Positions 7,711 to 9,083 of a stretch of 9,083 nt of DNA are shown piece after piece. A model generated the notes under the pieces. The model was given only the letters and a program-made list of their open reading frames with translations. It was not told the DNA's origin and made no database searches. The stretch comes from DATAFF01 sp036257595. GTDB taxonomy: Bacteria > Pseudomonadota > Alphaproteobacteria > Rhizobiales > Aestuariivirgaceae. Position numbers and translations under genes: made by a program. Positions within the stretch are counted from its first letter, which is position 1; every line of letters starts with the position of its first letter. The stretch covers positions 1-9,083 of the forward strand of contig DATAFF010000105.1 of assembly GCA_036257595.1 (NCBI GenBank). The letters are read 5' to 3'.

Positions 7711-7728
7711 CCGAAAATCCTTGGGCGG

Positions 7729-7753
7729 GCTGTGCCGAACGGCACAGCTGTGC
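7729..7753. terminator. Hairpin/palindrome after ntrC
   Basis: GCTGTGCC (7729-7736) pairs with GGCACAGC (7741-7748) around a GAAC loop, an 8-bp stem beginning 18 bases after the ntrC stop. GCACAGCTGTGC (7742-7753) is also a perfect 12-base palindrome, so the third CTGTGC block offers an alternative pairing. No T run follows, so this is at best a weak terminator. It could instead be a protein-binding site for the next gene. Confidence 0.4.
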
Positions 7754-7759
7754 AGCACT

Positions 7760-7794
7760 TATCGCGATATAAGTTCTGCTGATCGAAGGTCAGC
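7760..7794 (+). promoter_or_regulatory. Two dyads upstream of the orphan gene, possible operator
   Basis: TATCGCGATA (7760-7769) is a perfect palindrome. GCTGA (7778-7782) and TCAGC (7790-7794) form a second dyad around TCGAAGG. Both lie within 50 bases of the GTG start at 7808, where a repressor or activator could act. I see no convincing sigma-70 -35/-10 pair. No regulator can be named. Confidence 0.3.
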
Positions 7795-7795
7795 C

Positions 7796-7801
7796 GGGGG
7801 G
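7796..7801 (+). promoter_or_regulatory. G-run ribosome-binding site for GTG 7808
   Basis: Six G residues lie six bases before the GTG at 7808. The frame is open much further upstream, back into ntrC, and the next in-frame ATG is at 7907. This site is the main reason for choosing GTG 7808. Confidence 0.5.
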
Positions 7802-7807
7802 TCTGTT

Positions 7808-9083
7808 GTGCCGCGCATCAACACGGGGATTCAAAATCCCTCCATCGGTCAATCGAAACTTTATGGCGCCCCTGAGTCCAGGGCTGCCCGCGCCGCCGCC
7901 AAGTTCATGCGCGGTGTGAAAGATCTGCAATACCGTTTTCTCAATGCGACCAACTGGAAATGCAAGACGGCGCCGCCGGGCGATGGCCTGACACCCGCCG
8001 AATTTCGCGAGCAGGATTTCTTGAGGAAGTTGTCGAAGGGCAGGATGGACCCCTTGGACAGCATGCTCGGTCTGGTCCGCCTGACGGACGTTCAGCCCAA
8101 CGCTTTTTCAGATCTCGCGGTCACCCGCCATCAAGCCCAGCGCATGCTCGACAATCTCGATGCGCATGGCGAGATCTACGCCATGCTTCACGAAGGGAGT
8201 GAGCAAAAAGGCCCGCATCAGAAATTTTTCCAGGACCTGAAGCAAAACTACCACTCACTTGTGACCGAACTGATGAAGTGCGCCGGCTCCAGGGACGAAG
8301 AGCACCAGCCTGTTCCTGTCGCTGGCGACAGCAGGCTTGATACGGTGAAAATTCTCGCGGGATTTAGGGCCGCCGTTGGCGACACCAGACGCCCTGCCAT
8401 CATCCTCGAAGAGCAGCTCGTTCTCGCCAAGGATCTTCGCAGGGAATTCGACGGTACCCGCGAGCAGAAGGAATTCGCCGCGCAGCTTGGTTCGGTGAAA
8501 ATGTTCTTCACGCAATATAACGAGATCTCGACCGATGAACTGACAAAGATGCTGGCCAGCGCCCTGCGCAAGGTCGGCGCGCACGATCCGACGGGGATCG
8601 CGCAAAGGCGGGTCGAGCAACTGACCCTCGAGACCCCGAGGCACCTTCAAGCGAAACTGCTCCCGCCGCTGTTGGAGGCGATGTCGGACGTCATCGACGG
8701 TGTGGGCTCGGCACGCAATGACCTGAAGAGGTCCCTCAACGCCATCGGGAAGGCGGCAAAGGAGACACGGGACCATGTCGGGAATCTCAATTCTTGGGCT
8801 GGCTTGATTCGAAATAGATACCCGCATGTCGGCGAAGTTGGTTTCGTAGCGAAGATGCGTGACGATTTGCGCTCGCTTTCCATGAAGGAATGGGCCGTGT
8901 TTTTGAGCAAAGCGAACATCCCCACGCGGACCTGGGATGCGACAGCTATTCAAAATGAGATTCGCAGTCTGGCGAACGTAACGGCGCTCGATCTCATCAA
9001 TGAGCAATTTGAAGACCTTGACAATGGAGAAGCTCTTACCGTTGTGCAAAAAAATATTTGGAAGATAAATGACGATATGTTCG
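7808..9083 (+). CDS. Unrecognised large helical protein, incomplete at the window edge
   Basis: I do not recognise this protein. The frame is open from GTG 7808 for 425 codons and runs off the window. The first 25 or so residues are polar (PRINTGIQNPSIGQSKLYG) with no signal peptide. The rest looks soluble, charged and mostly alpha-helical, with helix-rich stretches around 30-50, 100-160, 195-255, 265-325 and 375-405. No membrane segment and only two cysteines (52, 158) are seen. It is not NtrY, which would start with membrane helices. Wobble positions favour G/C in the first two-thirds, supporting a real gene. By hand count, bases 7921-7980 are about 55% GC, 8941-9000 about 48% and 9001-9060 about 37%, against about 70% for 6301-6360 in ntrC. 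This suggests acquired DNA. A 264-codon minus frame over 8255-9049 is a shadow. The polar N-terminus might suit a secreted effector, but that is a guess. Confidence 0.7.
   Translation, partial: MPRINTGIQNPSIGQSKLYGAPESRAARAAAKFMRGVKDLQYRFLNATNWKCKTAPPGDGLTPAEFREQDFLRKLSKGRMDPLDSMLGLVRLTDVQPNAFSDLAVTRHQAQRMLDNLDAHGEIYAMLHEGSEQKGPHQKFFQDLKQNYHSLVTELMKCAGSRDEEHQPVPVAGDSRLDTVKILAGFRAAVGDTRRPAIILEEQLVLAKDLRREFDGTREQKEFAAQLGSVKMFFTQYNEISTDELTKMLASALRKVGAHDPTGIAQRRVEQLTLETPRHLQAKLLPPLLEAMSDVIDGVGSARNDLKRSLNAIGKAAKETRDHVGNLNSWAGLIRNRYPHVGEVGFVAKMRDDLRSLSMKEWAVFLSKANIPTRTWDATAIQNEIRSLANVTALDLINEQFEDLDNGEALTVVQKNIWKINDDMF

Noticed and set aside
7729..7753. NtrC binding site after ntrC
   Set aside because: The GCAC/GTGC half-sites are separated by 4 bases rather than the 7 of the NtrC consensus.
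7741..7756. Sigma-54 -24/-12 promoter before the orphan gene
   Set aside because: GGCAC is present, but the GC expected 12 bases after GG falls one base short, and that spacing is rarely tolerated.
7774..7801. Type III secretion tts-box upstream of the orphan gene
   Set aside because: The match around TCGAA is only partial, the 3' part of the motif is absent, and it ends too close to the start codon to be a promoter element.
8255..9049. Minus-strand open frame of 264 codons
   Set aside because: It lies wholly opposite the longer plus-strand frame, is rich in Arg, His, Gly and Leu with no motif, and the plus frame has better wobble bias and a ribosome-binding site.

Overview
This window looks like chromosomal DNA from a GC-rich alphaproteobacterium, most likely of the Hyphomicrobiales/Rhodospirillales type. 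The evidence is a fused IspD-IspF enzyme, a COQ10/RatA-like gene directly after lipA, a stand-alone CinA C-terminal-domain protein and an ntrB-ntrC pair. No mobile element, CRISPR array, tRNA or rRNA is visible.

Region 1 (1-2528, plus strand). After 234 bases with no supportable gene, but with a small hairpin and a good RpoH-like promoter match, come three tandem small membrane proteins of the GlsB/YeaQ/YmgE stress family. Lipoyl synthase (lipA) and a COQ10/RatA-type START-domain protein follow. Gaps are only 14-21 bases, so the five genes probably form one transcription unit linking membrane stress, lipoate synthesis and respiratory quinone function.

Region 2 (2506-2612). This is a striking inverted repeat built from the heptamer AGCGAAT. 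It forms a 27-bp perfect stem with a second hairpin in its loop, and it lies between two convergent genes. The repeat supplies the stop codon and the same last six residues (RIANSE) to both genes.

Region 3 (2593-4979, minus strand). A tight operon ispDF - pncC (cinA C-terminal type) - secreted lytic transglycosylase covers isoprenoid precursor synthesis, pyridine nucleotide salvage and cell-wall remodelling. Gaps are 3 bases, then a 4-base overlap.

Region 4 (4980-5173). The divergent intergenic region holds a second heptamer inverted repeat (AGGCAGT type). Its sequence differs from the first, but it has the same layout and the same TAG at each heptamer junction.

Region 5 (5174-7710, plus strand). 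ntrB and ntrC, overlapping by ATGA, encode the nitrogen-regulation sensor kinase and the sigma-54 activator. The dusB and ntrY-ntrX neighbours common in this group are not adjacent.

Region 6 (7711-9083). A 97-base spacer dense in palindromes leads into a long, helical, unrecognised reading frame (at least 425 residues) that runs off the window. Its GC content falls well below that of the neighbours near the edge, suggesting the start of accessory DNA.
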